Assembly: GCF_900496995.4 (NCBI RefSeq) | Contig: NC_044016.1 | Span: 23,416,932 to 23,480,931 of the forward strand | Direction: 5' to 3' | Source of the DNA: Aquila chrysaetos chrysaetos | Lineage: Eukaryota > Chordata > Aves > Accipitriformes > Accipitridae | DNA length: 64,000 nucleotides | Shown: positions 25,401-37,349 of the stretch, one piece after another | How positions within the stretch are numbered: position 1 is the stretch's first letter | Layout of the letters: each line of letters begins with the position of its first letter | The notes under the pieces: generated by a model | Databases searched by the model: none | Told to the model about the DNA's origin: nothing | The model's input: only the letters and a program-made list of their open reading frames with translations | Made by a program: the position numbers and the translations under genes

Positions 25401-28266
25401 AAAGCTGGCTCTCTTCCATCACTTTTTATTGCCCTCCTCTGCAAACTTCATCCCAAACGCTAGACACCATTGTGATTCAGAAAGATAGGGAAATGCAACC
25501 GATGAAATAGATGCTGGAGATCAATTAGCTGGGAGAGGAGAAGTGGAAGGCAGAAGTCATTTGCAGGTGATCTTACAGAAATGAGCATACATATCTTACT
25601 TAAACATGTGAAGTTCTGCTGATGTAAATGTCAACATTCTCCTATATTAAATTAGACCCTATGCGAACTTATCATCTGGTTTTTGGCTAGGTGTTGACTT
25701 GAGAAACATGGTTTGCACTTCTAAAGGACTGAAATTTCATATATTAACACCATAATTTAATTTCATATTTTTTAAAAAGGCTTTTTTTTCCTGGCATTTG
25801 AGGGCTGTTCAGAAGGCTCTCATGCAACCTTGTTTTTAGTAGATGGAATAAAATGTGAAAATATGCTATATGGAGCAGACAACGTGATTCCCTGTGTCTA
25901 GGTCCCTTGCAACATAGGCAGAAAGTTGCAGTTTTTGCTTTAGACACAGCTGACATCATCTCTGCATTGTTATGTCTCTTGTATGTGCACAGTGTGATCT
26001 AGAAAGCGAGTTATAATGGAGACAATCCCACTGCAAGGCTGATAGTAAAAGCTGTGCACAAAAGAACAGTATACCGCTACATACAGCAGAGATACATTGC
26101 ATTTCTATTTGTTGTACTTCTCAACATGTTCAAATGATTTCCAGACGATGAGTTTTGTTAGTATAGAATTAAGGTAGGATTTTAAATTTCATTTAAAGGC
26201 CTCAAGATAACCTGGGAGTAAAAATCCCCACATTTTGGAGCTGAAGTTGAAAAAAAGAATCACTACATATGTGAAAAGGAGAAATTGCTGTGATGGATCA
26301 GACAACTTCAATTTAGTTCAAAGCCCTATTACTGGTGTTGTCAAGTAACAGCAGCTTCAGAGGAAAAGACAAATAGAACTGGTTCAGGTTAGCTGGGGTA
26401 CAGGAAGTTGTCCGTTGTCCGTATTCCAGGAAATATGAAAACCTTTAGCTGTTACCCCATCCAAACATCTTACCTCTTTGCATTAACTTAGTGTTGCTAA
26501 TGAAAAGTACTTATCTCCTGTATGGAACATTCAGGTCAGCTTCTAAGAATTCTAACTTTGTGCTGAAGTTTCCCAAGCGCGTAAGAAAATGTGCTCATTT
26601 CTGAGGCTGTCACTGTCCAGCTTAATGCCTTACACATACAAAGCTTCCTCCTCAACAAGAACAGAGATGCTGTGCTGTGATACTTCACACAGCTAGCTGG
26701 CTCAGCCAAGTGCCCGCAGTGGAGGCTGACTCCCCGTTCACTCAGTTTAACACCCTATCCTCAACTAGAGTACCTTTAAATACCTTTCCGCCTCTCTCCA
26801 TCTATCTCCACAGGTCCAGAAGATGGACAATTTGTTCCACTACCCAACGGAAAACTATCGGGGGACAGACAGCTTCCTTTTCTGCAGCCGAGAGCGCCAT
26901 GAGATGAGCAACCTCCTACTCTCCCCTCTCCTAAAGTCACACACAGGTGAGTGTAGCAATAGCTCAGACATGGCTTTGTGCACCCATAACCTGCTGAAAC
27001 CGGTCTCCCAAACTTGAGATTACTGTATTTATTTATCTTACCTGCTTTGCAGTCTGTTCTTACGCTGCTGCAGTGGCCAGTGCCATGTCATGAGGACACG
27101 TAGGCATATCTGAGCTGGCATTCAGGTTGGCAAGTCAGGTTCAGCTAGCAACGAACTACAGTTAGGAATTCAATACACACAGTCACGCCAAGATGCTTCA
27201 TAAACATGATTATGTTCCAGCCTCTGTTTGAAATGATGGAAACTACACCTAGTCACCACATCTAAATGTGAGGTCACAGATTCTGAAGCCTAAATCTGTG
27301 CTATTTTAAAAAACAAACAGAACTCTTGCCCTATGTTGTAAACCTGGTCACAAACATAGTTATCCACAGTAATACAGAGCGTTAAATATTTTATAAACAA
27401 AATACTTTTATTAGACCAGTACATGGGTTATTTTAAATCAAGAATTAAAATACAGTTGGTATTAAACTAGTGTTTCAGTTCATTTCACTAAAGTCAAAGT
27501 TACTGTAGATCAACCTCAGGAGGTAATATTTATCTGAAAAAAAAAGTTTTTTAAAAATAGAGATGGAATTTCTTTTTCCTCTTTTTATTTAGTGTGTTTC
27601 AGCAATATAATTTAAACTAGACAACTTAGCTAATAGACCATAAATCAGAACTTAACTGGAACTGAATATAGACTGTTTTATTGATCTATTCCTGCTTCTG
27701 AAGTGAAAATTACCCCATCACTACATTTACGTTTCCATTTTGCTAAATATAATTATTTTTCCTTAGGCTTTCTGTAAGAGCTCCATCCAAGAAAAACATC
27801 TTGAGTATTTAGAGATACTCCAGGTACCTAATTGAGCTTATTGAGTAACTGCTTCTAAGAAGACCGCTAGGTAGAGAAATCCCTTCTATTGTTTCTTTTT
27901 ATTTTACAGAAACATCGTAACACTATTGCCCTATCTGGACACTGGTCGTCACATCCAGCCTGGTACAGTACTCAGCAATAGAAAAAATATATTTGGATGT
28001 GGCCTCTACAGACCACACTATCACCTGAGTGTTCAGTTACAGTGGTTTTTCATAGATTCATATATTTAAGAAAACTGCTGGTCACGTGGAAAACAAAGAG
28101 CAGTCTCTTCTAAAACAAGAGACCCTTTATACAATAAGCAGGCTCAGCATCCCACTTCAGCATGATGCAGTAGCAAGAGAATATGAGCCTCAACTTATAT
28201 TAAAAAATAGTAACCTGGCATATATAGATACTTCAAGGCCACAGACAGAATTGTGAATTATTACTA
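22491..28266. other. AT-rich, gene-poor; downstream of NANP
   Basis: AT-rich sequence without a recognised gene apart from the orphan exon-like segment at 26.81-26.95 kb. Several minus-strand AATAAA words occur (for example near 25.43 and 24.76 kb), so a longer NANP 3' UTR isoform could extend here. Confidence 0.35.
26814..26946 (+). other. Orphan exon-like segment, gene unknown
   Basis: A 133-base plus-strand segment is bounded by a strong splice acceptor (pyrimidine-rich tract ending CTATCTCCACAG) and a strong donor (ACACAG/GTGAGT). An ATG at 26823 opens a frame of 41 codons plus one base to the donor, starting MDNLFHYPTENY and ending LLLSPLLKSHT. I do not recognise the protein. One possible partner is the acceptor at about 28652 (CTCTTATTTCAG), which would continue the frame for about 22 codons to a stop; this is only a guess. 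It lies antisense to any long NANP 3' UTR. It could be part of an unannotated or long non-coding transcript, or chance. Confidence 0.3.
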
Positions 28267-28272
28267 TTTATT
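28267..28272 (-). promoter_or_regulatory. Candidate NANP polyadenylation signal
   Basis: AATAAA on the minus strand about 2.3 kb past the NANP stop codon. Further AATAAA words lie farther downstream. Confidence 0.3.
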
Positions 28273-30602
28273 ATTTTAAATCTCAGTTGTATCAGAATCC
28301 TCATTCTGACCCAAGTTCTATTACCGTGGTGCTGTGCAAACAATGCAGAGTTATACTGCGGCTCCTTTGGGATGCTGTTGTGAGCAAAGTTGTTCCTTTT
28401 TCATCAGACAGTATGGTTAAAACTGATTACTTCAAATACATTATGTTTTCAGGGACCCATCTAACCTTTTGCATACATTTCTAGTTTTACACAATATTCC
28501 TCAGGGGCTCAATGATCTTTATGATTTTTCTCTCAATCCCTGGTTTTAAGGAATGTTATTAGCAACGCTTTGCTCATCAGCTAAAATATTGACCGTTTTC
28601 TTGCTCTTCCAAATGCAAAATAAAACCTTAACTTAGGCCTCTTATTTCAGTAACAAAGGTGTGTCAAGTCAGTCCCACTGGCTCACGTTACATGTGGCAA
28701 CTTACTATACCACTGTAATTAACTGGATCATTTCTAGCATATGCCCATTTCCTCAAAGGTACAGGAGGGGCCTGCCTCTGTTCTCTTCATTGATCCTGAT
28801 GCCACAAAGGTCTTGGCTAGATAACATGAAGAACCTGGACTGCTTTACCTTTTTTAAGGGACAATTGGAAGAAAGGGGTTCAAACTTTAATGAGTATTTC
28901 CCCCACCCCCCACTCCGCATAATGCAGGAGCAACATTTTGATGCAACCTCAACTCTTTGCCAAATAATTTAACTCACATCACTAACAGCCGCTTCTAAAC
29001 TGAATCTGTCATCCTATGCAAGACTTAACTACATCAACTTAAATTCATGTCAAGTTAAACAAAGGAACCTTTCTTGTATATAGGACTCCTTCTACACACC
29101 CATTTCCTGGTAGGTTTCTGTACTTTTTGCTGATCTTCTATTGCTGCCCACATGCCAGACACTCCTGTGCCAGCACCTCAATATCCCCATTCTCAAAAGA
29201 TTTGTCATGGATTTATCCTAAAATACAAAATTTGATTGCTCATACACGGTCAGATATTCAGCCCAATGTATATATAGCAAATAGGTTTTGAAAAACACAG
29301 GTTTTCCAACAACTGATTACATTTCCATTTAATATGTGAATACTTCCCCATTATATAGTAAGAATATGAAGTACAGAAAAATTAATTAAGCTAATGATCT
29401 GGGAAAGAGAAATCTTGGTGTTTTAGAGAGTCATCTCCTGCATCTAATGGAAATAGCACATATACACTATAAAGTTGTACACAGTACTGTAATACATATG
29501 ACATAATTTTCCAATTTCCTGGAAGAGAGTTGTGAAAACCATTTACAAACAACTAGCTCATATTTTCCCCAGAGTAAATGACATGAAATACATGTAGAAA
29601 CTGGAGTAAGGAGGGATTGTATAGCAATGTCATTAAAATAGTCAAAAAAAGCACTGATCCTGCAGTTGAATCTGAGTAGTCATACACCTGAGCAAGACCA
29701 AGAACAGTTTCTCCAAAAAGTCTGATCAAAATTCAGTGATAAAATCAGACAGAACAATAATATTAGCTTTTAAAGAGTTTGACAGTACACTAAGACCATT
29801 GAAAATATCCCTGTTTTATCGATTACATTCCAACAAAAAACATAATCTGAATTACAAGTATACTGCATATCTGCGTAAGCACCAAGATAATATAAAGTAA
29901 AAACTTATCCATCAAGTCCCTCTGATAAATGGTCCCCTATACAAATGAAAATTGTTCATGTACATTTAAGTACTTTTGGCAAGAGGTACAGATTCCATAA
30001 AAGAAAAGTCACTGCAAAGTCTGAAAAAAATTCTAAAACTTGAAAACTTGAAAAAAGATCAAAGGTAGAGCATTTTCTAATGGTCTGATACATAATAAAC
30101 TCTGTCAGTAAATTCTTGTTTTAGAAATAGCAAAATTCACTCCAGTTCCTGAGATAAACTGCAGATCAATTGCGAAGATTTACCAGATTGTACCAAACTC
30201 TCTCACCTCCTTTTACACACTGCAAACAAGGTTTGAACTGAAGCTTCTGCTAAACTTACAAGTCAGCAAAGCATGAGAAAGATCAAAACATTCAAATTTT
30301 CTTTTCCACTATAAAAACAAGAGACTGGCAACTTAGGTCAGAGACAGATAGACGTTAGCCACAGTCTGTCAAAATAATTTCTGGACAGAGGCAGTTGTTT
30401 TAAATTAACCGCACTTGCATCTTTCAAATTAATCTAATTCTTTGTTTCTATCCTGTTTTCACTGACAACTGCTCTTATTCATCCATCTGCTGTTTAAGAA
30501 AGCATACCGTACACGAGTTCAAAATCCTAGGATCAAATTTTTTAAAAGAGCATGAGTCACCTAACAGCTCAGCATGTCTCTGATTGTAGTACGCCGGAAC
30601 CA
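28267..30602 (-). other. NANP: Putative NANP 3' UTR
   Basis: AT-rich DNA directly downstream of the NANP stop codon with no other gene. The first AATAAA on the minus strand that I find below the stop is at 28267-28272, which would give a 3' UTR of about 2.3 kb. The true end is not determinable from sequence alone. Confidence 0.4.
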
Positions 30603-31298
30603 TCAATGTGCTTCATTACTACTAGCCATATGGTCAGTTCCTACGTTAGCATTAATTTTGTGCTCCATCTTCTGTAAAACTGCTGGAAGATCCAGAACAG
30701 AAGAAATAATATAATGAGGTACTGGGGAGGTATCTACCGGGGTAGTCATTGCTTTGTTTAACCAGACAGTTGCTTTCAAGCCAGCATTCAGGCCTCCTTG
30801 AATATCTGTATCTAAAGAGTCACCAACCATAACGCACTCTGCGGGCTGCACCCCCAGGAGATCGCAACAGTAATGAAATATGGATGGCGCCGGCTTCTCC
30901 TCTTTCTGCTCTCCTCCCACAACGATGGCATCGAAGTAGGGCTGACAGGCGCACGCTTCGATCTTCTCCCTCTGCGTCTGTTTGTCGCCGTTCGTCAAGA
31001 GCAGCAAGCGGACCCTTTTCCGCAGCTCGGTGAGCATGCCCCGCGTGTCCTCGGCCAGGGTGAGGTGCTGGAGGCGGGTCGTTTTCCACAGGAAATAGCA
31101 CTCGGCGGCCAGGTTTCGGTTCACCTCCCCCCCGATCGTCTCTTGGATCGCCTCCTCCCAGTGCGAAATCCGCAGGTCGGTGATGCACATCTTGGCGGGA
31201 TCGTGACACTCCTTGAGAAGCTTGGCCTGGACCTTATCGCAGATCACGCGGGCTTCCCCCTCGCCGTAGTGGTGCTTTGACTGCAGGACACTGATCAC
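30603..31298 (-). CDS. NANP: NANP coding exon 2
   Basis: Begins in phase 0 after the acceptor GTTGAAG, with codons for VISVLQSK, and runs 231 codons to TGA. It carries the cap domain and HAD motifs II-IV. Family members end near the block LPAVLQ; here about 20 further residues follow. Confidence 0.95.
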   Translation of the reverse strand: MISVLQSKHHYGEGEARVICDKVQAKLLKECHDPAKMCITDLRISHWEEAIQETIGGEVNRNLAAECYFLWKTTRLQHLTLAEDTRGMLTELRKRVRLLLLTNGDKQTQREKIEACACQPYFDAIVVGGEQKEEKPAPSIFHYCCDLLGVQPAECVMVGDSLDTDIQGGLNAGLKATVWLNKAMTTPVDTSPVPHYIISSVLDLPAVLQKMEHKINANVGTDHMASSNEAH

Positions 31299-31588
31299 CT
31301 TCAACAGACAAGAGGCCCCTCATCAGGGCGCTACAGGCACGGAGCCTGGCGCCGCGCCCCCCTCCCTCCCTCCCTCCCGCTGACGGCCCCCGAGGGGCCT
31401 CCGGCTGCGCGTCGGTGCCGCTCAGGCGGCACCGCGGCCGGCGGGGAGGGGAGCGGGAGGCGCGCGGCCGCCGGGCCGGCAGGGGACAAAGGCAGTACCT
31501 CCTCGATGGCGCGCCGCCCGGCCGCCGCCGTGTCGACCAGCGTGTTGTCCAAGTCGAAGAAGACCGCCTTGACGCCGTGCGCCCCCAT
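30603..31588 (-). CDS. NANP: N-acylneuraminate-9-phosphatase (two coding exons)
   Basis: NANP removes the phosphate from N-acetylneuraminate-9-phosphate, the last step before free sialic acid, in the cytosol. It belongs to the haloacid dehalogenase (HAD) phosphatase superfamily. The joined frame gives 261 codons, slightly longer than the 248 of the human protein because of an extended C-terminus. HAD motif I is FFDLDNT at residues 10-16 (nucleophile D12, acid/base D14). Motif II is LLLTNGD (T132). Motif III is the lysine in EEKPAP (K165). Motif IV is VGDSLDTD (D190, D195). The start at 31588 is chosen because the frame begins just before motif I and aligns with the vertebrate N-terminus. The 200-base intron has clean GT-AG ends. 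Exon 1 lies in a CpG island, as expected for a broadly expressed gene. The neighbour EIF2AK2 is divergent. Confidence 0.96.
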
Positions 31589-32480
31589 GGCGCCGCCTCT
31601 CGCGAGAGCCGCCCCGCTCTAACGGCTGAGCCGCGAGGGCGGAGGGGAGCGCCCTATCCGCCGCCAGAGCCGCCCCTGCCGGGGCACGGCGGGGCCCCGC
31701 CCCTGCCCCGCCCCTCGCCGCCGCCGCCGGGGGGTCCTGGCCCGCGGCGTGGGGCCGCCGCGTCCCTCCGCCGTGAAACGCGGCCCCCCACCCCCGGCGC
31801 GTGCTGGGCTGCGGGTGGAGCCCAGCGCGCCCCGGGGCGCCCGCCGGAAGAGGGGGGGTGGGAGTCCCGCGGGGCCCTGGAGTGCGGCTGTGAGGAGACC
31901 CCGCCCGGGTCCCCGGGGGGCTTGTGCTGCAGGAGGGCCGCGGGGGGAGCTCCCGTTGCCCGGCAGCCGCAGTGCCCTGCGCGTCTCTTGCCGTGCGGGC
32001 CGTGGGGCGGGGTGCGGTACGCGAGGGAAAGGGGAGCCGAGGCGGCGGCCGCTGCTGAGGCGTGGGGGGGGCGGGAGCGGGTCGTGCGGAAAGCGGCGGT
32101 ACGGGGACCCGGAAGTGAGTGAGGGTGGGTGGGGCCGCGCCTGTGGTTTGTCGTTTGGTTTGTGTGGGTTTGGTTTTTGGTGGGTTGGTTTTGTTTGGGT
32201 TTTTTTCCCCTTTCTCTGTTAAGGAATGCTCTCTGGGTGAGGCAGCCGAGAGCTGGTATGTGATCTGAAAATACCTGTCGACGTGCTGCCAGGGGACAAC
32301 TTCACCGTGAAGGGATTTCCCCCCGTAGCGCTTCCACCCGGGAACGGGTGCGCGGCGCTCCCCGCCCCTTCCCCGCCCGCTGCCGGCGGCAGCCTCGCCC
32401 CCGCTCCCTCCTCCCGGCGGCGGCGGCAGCTCCGCTCCCTGTGCCGTCCGCGGGGCTCGCTGCCTTATCGCTGTCATGAC
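31330..32480. promoter_or_regulatory. CpG island over NANP exon 1 and upstream
   Basis: Very GC-rich DNA dense in CG dinucleotides over the NANP start, exon 1 and about 900 bases upstream, with moderately CpG-rich sequence on to about 32.8 kb. This is typical of a constitutive vertebrate promoter, and such islands often start transcripts both ways. Long open frames on both strands here result from the low stop-codon density of GC-rich DNA. Confidence 0.8.
31499..31588 (-). CDS. NANP: NANP coding exon 1
   Basis: Thirty codons from ATG to GAG-GAG, followed by the donor GTACTG. It holds HAD motif I with the nucleophile and acid/base aspartates. The reading frame continues past the donor into GC-rich intron sequence, which explains a longer but false open frame there. 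Confidence 0.95.
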
Positions 32481-34346
32481 CGCGGCTGCCGTCACTGATG
32501 AAGCCCGTTATCAGCCGTACAAAACGTTACCGGTAAGCTCCCTTCAGGGTGTCGCTGCGCGGCGCCCGACGATGCCAAAGTCCGTGGGTTTGTAGTCCGG
32601 AGCGTTCCCTTAACAGGCGTTGGTGAAAGGGAGCGGCGCGGAGGGGGAGGAGGAGGTACAGGCAGCAGATTGGCTTTAGTTCGGCGTGCGGGCACGACGT
32701 GTTTCCCGCCGCTGCGCTTGCCTTCTGGAGCGTGTTCTCCTGCAGAGTCGCCCGCGGGCAAAGCGAGCCACAGTCGTTGCACAGCACCAGGGTGATTTGT
32801 TTGTGATAAAGTCAAAGCCGATGACTCCGCTATAAATACTTCGGTGTTTGGGCAACGGGTATGATAGTAGAATATGTGAAATTCCAAACGTCAGTATTTG
32901 CTAGAGCAAATTAATCTGAAGGGCGTCCGGATGAAGGCCTGAAAGGTATCGTAGAACAAAGTTCTACAGGTGTATGCACCAACTGCTGTTTCAGAACAGA
33001 TCGTTTTCCCCAGGGTGAAGTTTAACAGGAGGCTTGATCGCTCAAGTAGGAATATTACTGTGGTTGGACAACATGTTTTGATGAACACAGTATCTTTTTT
33101 TTTTTATCAGCCAGCAAGCAGCTTTTGTTGATTTGATTTCTGTTAATACTGCTAACGTCGATTAGATATTAATTATTAAATGCAATTCACAAAGCTGGAG
33201 GAAACTTTGTATCTTGCCAGAGAAACTGGACATTCACCCCAGGCCACTTTCACGTTCTGAAAACTGCACGTTTGATAGCAATCTCCTTGTCTGATAAAAG
33301 ATGTTGGGTCACACATCAGGCCAAAAAAATTGTGCCAAAGAGCTTGGTGTATGGCAAGTAAAACTACAGAACGCAGGAATTTAAGGAGAGGGAGGGATTC
33401 TGAGAAGAAATGGACATGACTAAGGATCCTGTAGTTAAGGAAATAGGAGTTTTAATAAAATTGCTGTAGTTGACTTGTAATAAAATGTGCTACTTTCATT
33501 TGATAAAACAGAAAAGGTGTTAGGCATGCCGGTTTCATGTGCCTCTACTGAATTACTGTTTTTCAGAATTTACATAGAAGAGTGATTAAAAATAGCTGAA
33601 TTTCTAGGATTCTCTCCGCTTAAGAAGATGGCATCTGTTTCAGACAGCCCAGCGTTCCAGTCAGTGACCAGTGGATCCTATGAAATGTGTACCTTTCAGA
33701 AAAGGTACATTTACATAGAAGTAATCTTTGTGCTTTCTTTGACAGTTGGTCAAAGAGCTCATAATTGGAAAATAAAAGATTTTATAAGAGATATATCTTT
33801 AATAGAAGCTTTCAGATACAGAATTGAAGCAGTTAAAGCATGGATTATAATTATATTTTAAACTTATTTATTTTCATTTTTCTCATCAACTGACTGTGTG
33901 TGGAAAACTCACATTCACTTCAGAGTAGGACTGCAGTTGTAAAACATGCTTTCATGTATACTTGTAAAAGTCACTGCAAGGTTGTTTAACTTCAGACAGC
34001 CATTTGCCATGCTGTATTTGTATGAACCCCACAGTTACCAACGCCACTCGTGACAGCTTTTTCTATCAGCATTTCAGCATGCGTGATCTGCGTGCAATCT
34101 TATGCTTTCAGACATGCACAGTACTTTCTCGTTGTTCTTTCTGCAGGCTCGCTAGAGGCTAGAAATGCCTCACAGAAGTTCAGAGCTGGGAAAAGACAGT
34201 GGTCAGAAACCTAAGTAGGAGCCAAGTTGAAACATGAGGTGTATTGCACATTCTAGAAGTGATAATGTAAGAATGCCATTTTGGTATCTTTAAATGAGGT
34301 CCATACATAGAATTATGGAATTGCTCTAGGTGGGTTTTAACAAGGA

Positions 34347-34600
34347 GTAATCACAGACTCATAGAATGGTTTGGTTTGGAAGGGACCTTAAAGATCATCT
34401 AGTTCCAACCCGTTTGCTATGGGCAGGGACAACTTCCACTAGAGATGAGGTTGCTCAAAGCCCCATCCAACCCAGCCTTGAACACTTCCAGGGATGGGGC
34501 ATCCACAACCTCTCTGGGCAACCTGTTCCAGTGCCTCACCACCCTCATAGTGGAGAACTGCTTCCTTACATATAATCTAAATCTACCTTTCTGTTTAAAT
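34347..34600 (-). mobile_element. CR1 LINE 3' tail, minus strand
   Basis: A 5'-truncated CR1 of about 250 bases. The plus strand begins with the tail word CATAGAATGGTTTGG, passes GGAAGGGACCTTAAAGATCA and ends within the segment that encodes [13 protein letters not shown] on the minus strand. Confidence 0.9.
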
Positions 34601-35447
34601 TTAGTTAAAAGAATGTAATGAACATTTTCAAAGAAAACCTGTTTTGTCCATACATATGGAAATAATAATTTGTGAATTATGTGACTCATACCATGGTTTG
34701 TCTTTTTTTTTCTATGAGATGATGATATTTAGAAGTTTAGCATTGTGCACTCTCTGATGTTTTTCTCTGCATCCCCACTGGCATCTGAATGCGTTCCTTG
34801 CTGGTTGTGGCTGTGCTATGGGAAGGCAGGTGTGCTTCCTGGGTGCTGGTGGGTGCCCGAGTCATTTCCTCATACTAAGGATGAGACCTAAAGCTTACTG
34901 CTGTTTTCCTGCTCTCCTCTACAGCTGTCTGGTTTCTACCAGAAAGAGATCTTGCGGGGGGGGGGGGTGGGAATCAAAGCAGAGACCAACAGGTTACATA
35001 GCTGGGTGATCAGGAGTAGGTGTTGAGTGCACACAGTGAAACACATCTGCTCCATACCTTAGATACAGCCTCTGGAAACTAATCTTGGAGATTTATTTTC
35101 TTTCCTGCTTTTATTATTTTGTTTTCTGCTTTTATTTGCTTTCCTGCTTCTCCAGAATGTATTTATTTGGTGGCTGATCTTTTTTTTCTTTATCCCAGTA
35201 AGAGATTTACTATGAAGTGCCTTAATGTTCAGTGATACCCATAACATACGTTAAGTTTAAAGAAGGGATAAACAATGAGAGATGGGAAATTGCTCTTGTG
35301 TTGGAGAAAGTTATTTGCTGGCTGAGACCAAAAGAGAACTGTGAGAAATTTAAGGAGAGCTGACCAGGCTGAGTGGATTGACTAACAGCATTCAGTTCTG
35401 ATAAATGCAGACAATCCAGACTGGAAGGAAAAATGCTTAAGTTACAC

Positions 35448-35472
35448 TTTTTTTTTTTTTTTTTTTTTTTTT
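35448..35472. repeat. Poly-T tract (25 T)
   Basis: An uninterrupted run of 25 T on the plus strand. Confidence 0.9.
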
Positions 35473-35950
35473 AACTTTTCTAAGTTCAGTATGTGCAGTT
35501 TGGTGTGATCTCTAAAAAGTGGAAGACCACCTTTGTAAAATCAGCTCTTTTCAATACAGGAGGAACGTGTTGAAGCACCATGTAAAAAGTATGTTGACTT
35601 TTTTTTTTCCCCCCTTAATTTACATTAGTGGTACAGCTTCATGTGGAATGGCTTGTGCTTACTGATCACCTCATTAAAGAATTCCTTCAGATGTAGAATT
35701 GGAAGGGTAGAGAAGGTGTTTAAGGGCTGAGGAAAAACTTACAGAGAGAGATTGCAGTAAAATGGTATGCAATAAAGTAATACGATGCAATAAAATAATA
35801 TCCAACCAAAAGGATAGCAACTGAATTGAAAATTCAAAATGTATAAAAGGAAATACTTTTTGTTACGTGCCCTAACTATGGTTTGGAATTCATTTCTCTG
35901 GGAAGCTGCTGAGATTGAGACCATTGCAGTATTGCAGAGTGGTGGGATAC

Positions 35951-36841
35951 TGTCACGACCCAGACTGGACAGACCAGGGAGTCATGTTTAATTCGAAATT
36001 CCCTCGGGCTAAATTAAGGTAAAACGACACCAAATGATCAGTTAAAGATTTTATTCGTGACAGAAGCAAACTGAACTGGGGAGGCATGGTAGTAGGTGGC
36101 AGGGTTTCTCACAACAGGAATTGGCCTAAGACTACTTCTGTAAACCGTGTAACCAGAGTAACCATATACATCAATTCAGGGAATAAGGAGATCCCTGCCA
36201 TTGAGTAACGAGGTTCAGAGCAGACCCCTTTGCTTTCCAGACTCCTCCTCAGAGAAGGGCCCAGGGGCGGCTGGATCCACTCTTAGTCCCAGACTTGGTC
36301 AATGGTTTTATGTCTTAAAGGGATGAGGTGTAGGGATTGTGGAAAAGGAAAAGGAATGAGAGAAGAAGGCAGAGAGAAAAAAGGAAGAGAGGAAGATTTC
36401 ACCAGTCCTGGGTCCAGCGTTGGTTCAGTCAGCCGAGGGGTCCAGTCCCGGTGGGCTTGCACACCTGGGGCTTCAGTTTGTGTCCTTTTATCATCCTTGG
36501 TCCTTCTTCGGGTGGGCGCCCGAACTTGTCAGGCTAATGAGCAGTTTGTGAGCCTTTGGGCTTGAGGGTCGTCTGTGGAGTAACTTCTCCTTCCCTGCAG
36601 ACGTGGCCGTTATTTGATCTTTGTATCAGAACAGGGAGCTGTGCCCCCTCCAGCACGCCCTCCCCCTCCTGTTGCTGATGTCTGAGCTGATGGGCTTTTC
36701 ACCTTGGTTCCTTGCTGTGCAGGGTTTGTCCTTAAGCAGAATTTGCCCCACCACAATGTTTGAGACATTAACTCTTTCAGTCTCTCACAGATACCGATAG
36801 GAACACCAGGAACATTCGGAGCTGTAGTTAACTCTGTGACA
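35951..36841 (-). mobile_element. Solo LTR-like element upstream of EIF2AK2
   Basis: The segment of about 891 bases starts TGTCACGACC and ends TGTGACA, so its ends form the TG..CA inverted termini of an LTR. On the minus strand an AATAAA polyadenylation signal (CGAATAAAATC) lies about 100 bases from the end, and a TATA-like GATAAAAG lies about 350 bases before it, which suits an LTR in minus orientation. I find no matching target-site duplication (GATAC on the left, CTTTG on the right), so the ends may be eroded. No internal viral genes are present. Confidence 0.6.
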
Positions 36842-37300
36842 CTTTGTAAGGGATGCGAGTGTTGACCGGCTAGTCAGAGAGGGAAAAGGGCTACTTGGAT
36901 GTATTTGGGAAAAGCTGGGTGCGTCACTGCTCTCCGCTGCCCATATAGACGAGCTCTATATAGTACGTGGTTCCTGTAGCTGCCTTGTATCATTTGTAAC
37001 GGAAAAAGGTAACAGCTAGTCAGGGAAAAACGCCGGTGGGGTCGTACCACTGGTCCTCGAGCAGCGACTCGCTCGCCTCGCAGCCCTCGCTGCCGCTAAG
37101 CTGAGCAGCGGCGGGCGAAGCTGAGGCGGCAGAGCCCGACAGCGTGCGGCGGGCCGAGCCGGCTCCCTGCGGCCCGGGAGGGACCGGAGCGGCCACCCCT
37201 CTCTGCGGGGGCTCTCGTCCCCGCGCGGCCCGCGCCCGCAGGACCGGAGCCCGGCGGTGGCCGCCGCCCGCCGTACCACATCCGGGGCCCCTTCCCGCCC

Positions 37301-37310
37301 TTTCGGTTTC
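37301..37310 (-). promoter_or_regulatory. ISRE-like motif (reverse strand)
   Basis: The minus strand reads GCGAAACCGAAAGG, which contains the interferon-response core GAAANNGAAA exactly. Binding by IRF or ISGF3 is inferred. Confidence 0.55.
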
Positions 37311-37337
37311 GCTTCCAGGCGGGGCGGGCGGTGCTGC

Positions 37338-37349
37338 GGAAACGAAACT
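37338..37349 (+). promoter_or_regulatory. ISRE-like motif (forward strand)
   Basis: GGAAACGAAACT differs by one base from the ISRE pattern GAAANNGAAACT and satisfies the IRF core AANNGAAA. The human EIF2AK2 promoter carries a closely similar element, so interferon control is likely. Confidence 0.65.

Larger units (their letters stand above)
32481..35945. other. Intergenic between divergent NANP and EIF2AK2
   Basis: Apart from a short CR1 tail (34.35-34.60 kb) and a poly-T run I see no exon or recognised element. Short frames here have no splice support. Confidence 0.4.

Noticed and set aside
1..30600. Possible SULT6B1 exons expected left of EIF2AK2 by human gene order
   Set aside because: No sulfotransferase motif was seen in any frame; NANP occupies the neighbouring position instead.
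31415..32495. Long overlapping open frames of 235, 157 and 357 codons on both strands
   Set aside because: They lie in the NANP CpG island, are composed of Pro, Arg, Gly and Ala runs, and overlap each other and NANP exon 1; GC-rich DNA has few stop codons.
33628..33861. 77-codon plus-strand frame upstream of EIF2AK2
   Set aside because: No splice support, AT-rich residue mix (Ile/Phe/Lys), and no family match.
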